NCBI GenBank assembly: GCA_017537905.1
Contig: JAFYJX010000081.1
Location: 1 to 7,919 of the forward strand
Source of the DNA: Clostridiales bacterium
GTDB taxonomy: Bacteria > Bacillota_A > Clostridia > Saccharofermentanales > Saccharofermentanaceae
Direction of reading: 5' to 3'
DNA: 7,919 bases
The notes under the pieces are model-generated. The model saw only the letters and a program-made list of their open reading frames with translations, ran no database searches and was not told the DNA's origin. This document shows, piece after piece, positions 6,336 through 7,919 of the stretch. The number at the start of each line of letters is the position of its first letter. Position 1 is the first letter of the stretch. The translations under genes were made by a program, and so were the position numbers.

Positions 6336-7718
6336 TTATTTCTTTTCGCCGGGCTGCTCGATGCCTGAGGTTAAGAGCTTTACCGCTATGGCGCACTCGA
6401 TCCTCTTTTTGAAGATATCGCAGCCCATCTCGTAGATGCCGTTGATATCGCCTGAAGCGTGATAGGAATTGGCAGCGCAGCCTCCGGAGCAGTAGAGCTT
6501 GGCCCAGCAGTCATTGCATTCGGGACGGCTGTAGGCATTGCAGGAAGCGAACTTGTCCTGAAGCTCAAGGTTCTTTACGCCCTCGTAGATGGAGCCCATC
6601 TTGTAAGCTTCGTCACCGACGAACTGGTGGCAGGGGTAGAGATCGCCCCAGGGAGTTACAGCCAGGTACTCTGTGCCGGAGCCGCAGCCTGCGATCCTCT
6701 TGTAGATGCAGGGGCCGCATGTGAGATCCAGCATATAGTGGTAGAAGGTAAAAGGTCTGCCTTCCTTGTAGCGCTCGACCATGAGTCTGGCGAGCTCTTC
6801 GTACTGCTCGAAAACTATAGGCAGATCTTCTTTCGTAATAGCAGAAGGGCTGGAAGGATCAGTAACAACAGGCTCCATTGAGAGCTCTGTAAAACCGAGG
6901 TCCAACATCTGCTTAATATCGTTTACGAAATCTGTGTTGAAGTGCGTGAAAGTGCCGCGCATGTAGTAGCTTAAGTTACCTCTCTTGGCCACGAACTTCT
7001 GGAAGTTCGGAACGATCCTGTCGTAGGAACCGTGGCCTGCGTAGTCGACCCTGAAACGGTCATTGACTTCCTTACGGCCATCCAAAGAGAGAACGACATT
7101 GTGCATTTCGCGATTAGCGAATTCAGTGACCTCATCGTCCAATAAAACGCCGTTTGTTGTAAGCGTGAAACGGATATTCTTGTTGTGGATCTTCTCCTGT
7201 TCACGGCCGTAAGCAACGAGCTGCTTTACAACGTCCCAGTTCATGAGAGGTTCGCCGCCGAAGAAGTCGATGTCGAGGTTCTTGTGGAAACCTGAATTCT
7301 CAATGAGGAAGTCGATTGCCTTTTTGCCGACCTCATAGCTCATAATGGCGCGCTCGCCGTGGTACTTGCCCTGGCTCGCAAAGCAGTAGGAGCAGTTGAG
7401 GTTGCATGTGTGGGCAACGTGGAGGCACAAAGCCTTGATCTTGATGTTCTTCTTTCTGAAATCCTTGGCTAAGTGCTCGTATTTGTCGGGAGCATAGAGT
7501 TTACCAGCTGTCTTAAGATCATCGATGTCGGCGATGCATTCTTCGGCATCTTCTCTTGTGATGCCGTGCTTTTCGACCGCTTTTGTGATGACGTCTTCAG
7601 CGGGCTCGTTTTCGTACCATTGGATCATGTCATAGGCGACTTCGTCGACCATGTGAATAGAACCCGAATAGCAGTCGAGCACGATGTTAAGACCTTCGAA
7701 TTGATAACAGTGGATCAT
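6336..7718 (-). CDS. cteB: SCIFF peptide maturase, radical SAM/SPASM (CteB-like)
   Basis: A 460-residue radical SAM enzyme that installs thioether crosslinks from Cys side chains of the SCIFF precursor encoded just upstream; such products are called ranthipeptides. The N-terminal segment (about 1-85, starting MIHCYQFEGLNIVLD) corresponds to the RiPP-recognition element that binds the precursor leader. The radical SAM motif is CNLNCSYC (Cys105, 109, 112), followed by FFGGEP (152-157) for SAM binding. The C-terminal SPASM region carries Cys334, 337, 345, 363, 393, 401, 404, 410, 414 and 433, enough for two auxiliary iron-sulfur clusters as described for CteB. The chosen ATG at 7718-7716 has GGGAG five bases upstream and matches the usual family N-terminus. 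A GTG at 7751 and an ATG at 7736 are in frame, but the GTG lies inside a terminator hairpin. Lies 71 bases downstream of the precursor, same strand. Family is near certain from the pairing with SCIFF; the specific crosslinks are inferred. Confidence 0.93.
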   Translation of the reverse strand: MIHCYQFEGLNIVLDCYSGSIHMVDEVAYDMIQWYENEPAEDVITKAVEKHGITREDAEECIADIDDLKTAGKLYAPDKYEHLAKDFRKKNIKIKALCLHVAHTCNLNCSYCFASQGKYHGERAIMSYEVGKKAIDFLIENSGFHKNLDIDFFGGEPLMNWDVVKQLVAYGREQEKIHNKNIRFTLTTNGVLLDDEVTEFANREMHNVVLSLDGRKEVNDRFRVDYAGHGSYDRIVPNFQKFVAKRGNLSYYMRGTFTHFNTDFVNDIKQMLDLGFTELSMEPVVTDPSSPSAITKEDLPIVFEQYEELARLMVERYKEGRPFTFYHYMLDLTCGPCIYKRIAGCGSGTEYLAVTPWGDLYPCHQFVGDEAYKMGSIYEGVKNLELQDKFASCNAYSRPECNDCWAKLYCSGGCAANSYHASGDINGIYEMGCDIFKKRIECAIAVKLLTSGIEQPGEKK

Positions 7719-7723
7719 GTAAA

Positions 7724-7728
7724 CTCCC
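7724..7728 (-). promoter_or_regulatory. Ribosome binding site of the SCIFF maturase gene
   Basis: On the minus strand GGGAG lies five bases before the ATG at 7718-7716. It decides this start over the in-frame GTG at 7751 and ATG at 7736. Confidence 0.7.
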
Positions 7729-7736
7729 GATTTCAT

Positions 7737-7765
7737 AAAAAAAGGTCCCACATAAAATGAGACCT
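7737..7765 (-). terminator. Terminator-like hairpin between SCIFF precursor and maturase
   Basis: On the minus strand AGGTCTC (7765-7759) pairs with GGGACCT (7749-7743), one G-U pair included and with possible extension inward by two pairs, and the stem is followed directly by seven T (7743-7737). This is the form of an intrinsic terminator. It stands 24 bases after the precursor stop and before the maturase ribosome binding site, so partial read-through would yield much more precursor mRNA than maturase mRNA. Confidence 0.75.
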
Positions 7766-7789
7766 CTTAGGCTTCAAGATAAATTCAGC

Positions 7790-7919
7790 TTATTTATTGA
7801 GCTGCTCGCAAGGCTGGTTAGCAACACCGCAAGATGTCTTGCATGCAGACTGGCAAGATGTCTGGCACTCGCCGCATCCGCCTTCCTTAGCTGACTTCTC
7901 GAGATCTCTTGTCTCAACT
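7790..7919 (-). CDS. cteA: SCIFF ranthipeptide precursor, N-terminus outside window
   Basis: The visible 42 C-terminal residues end at a TAA (7792-7790) and contain six Cys in the pattern GGCGECQTSC, QSACKTSC and GVANQPC, the hallmark of SCIFF peptides (six cysteines in forty-five residues). The Cys spacing in order is 2, 3, 3, 3 and 6 intervening residues. The part before the first Cys (VETRDLEKSAKEGG) is the end of the leader that the maturase recognises; the first part of the leader, the start codon and the promoter lie beyond the right edge. The Thr residues within the QTSC and KTSC units are candidate acceptors for Cys-derived thioethers, as reported for a Cys-Thr link in CteA. Together with the downstream radical SAM/SPASM gene this makes a ranthipeptide locus. 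Identity is near certain; modification sites and function of the product are inferred or unknown. Confidence 0.93.
   Translation of the reverse strand, partial: VETRDLEKSAKEGGCGECQTSCQSACKTSCGVANQPCEQLNK

Noticed and set aside
6459..6881. Plus-strand open frame of 140 codons
   Set aside because: It lies wholly opposite the SCIFF maturase SPASM region, has no good ribosome binding site, and its composition is that of an antisense shadow.
7719..7751. Longer SCIFF maturase starting at GTG 7751 or ATG 7736
   Set aside because: These starts would place codons in the terminator hairpin or its U-tract; the ATG at 7718 has GGGAG at five bases and fits the family N-terminus.
7473..7760. Plus-strand open frame of 95 codons
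   Set aside because: It is antisense to the start of the SCIFF maturase and the spacer hairpin, with no recognisable domain.
1..7919. tRNA, rRNA, CRISPR array, insertion sequence or prophage
   Set aside because: No cloverleaf, spaced repeats, transposase motifs or attachment-site duplications were seen on reading both strands.

Overview
The window looks like chromosomal DNA of a Clostridia-class Firmicute, possibly a Lachnospiraceae or Oscillospiraceae relative. The grounds are strong AGGAGG-type ribosome binding sites, a TTG start, short U-tailed hairpin terminators, and a SCIFF peptide with its maturase, a pair characteristic of Clostridia. The base composition looks moderate. No species can be named from the sequence alone.

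Left part (1-1500): a minus-strand class I adenylate-forming enzyme (acyl-CoA synthetase) begins at 1346 and runs off the left edge after 448 visible residues. Its promoter region is shared back to back with a plus-strand operon, and the two candidate -35 boxes are only 13 bases apart.

Centre (1497-5208): two translationally coupled ABC half-transporters form a heterodimeric type IV exporter of the BmrCD/TM287-288 kind. The first subunit has a degenerate ATP site (Walker A Gly to Ser, catalytic Glu to Asp, switch His to Gln). The second has an intact Walker A, Walker B and His, but a changed signature motif (SQGQ). Together they should make one degenerate and one hydrolytic ATP site. The operon ends in a 71-bp inverted repeat that overlaps the stop codon, followed by an ordinary intrinsic terminator.

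Right-centre (5340-6304): a stand-alone gene with an extended -10 promoter encodes a lipoprotein of unknown function. It shares a bidirectional terminator with the convergent gene to its right.

Right edge (6336-7919, minus strand): a ranthipeptide RiPP locus. The SCIFF precursor (six Cys in the visible 42 C-terminal residues) is cut by the right edge. It is followed by a terminator-like hairpin and then the radical SAM/SPASM SCIFF maturase, which carries an N-terminal RiPP-recognition region. The precursor was easy to miss because it is tiny and truncated. The hairpin between the genes probably gives more precursor than maturase transcript. SCIFF systems are already described as a family but their biological role is unclear. 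No dedicated protease or peptidase-containing exporter is visible beside the pair.
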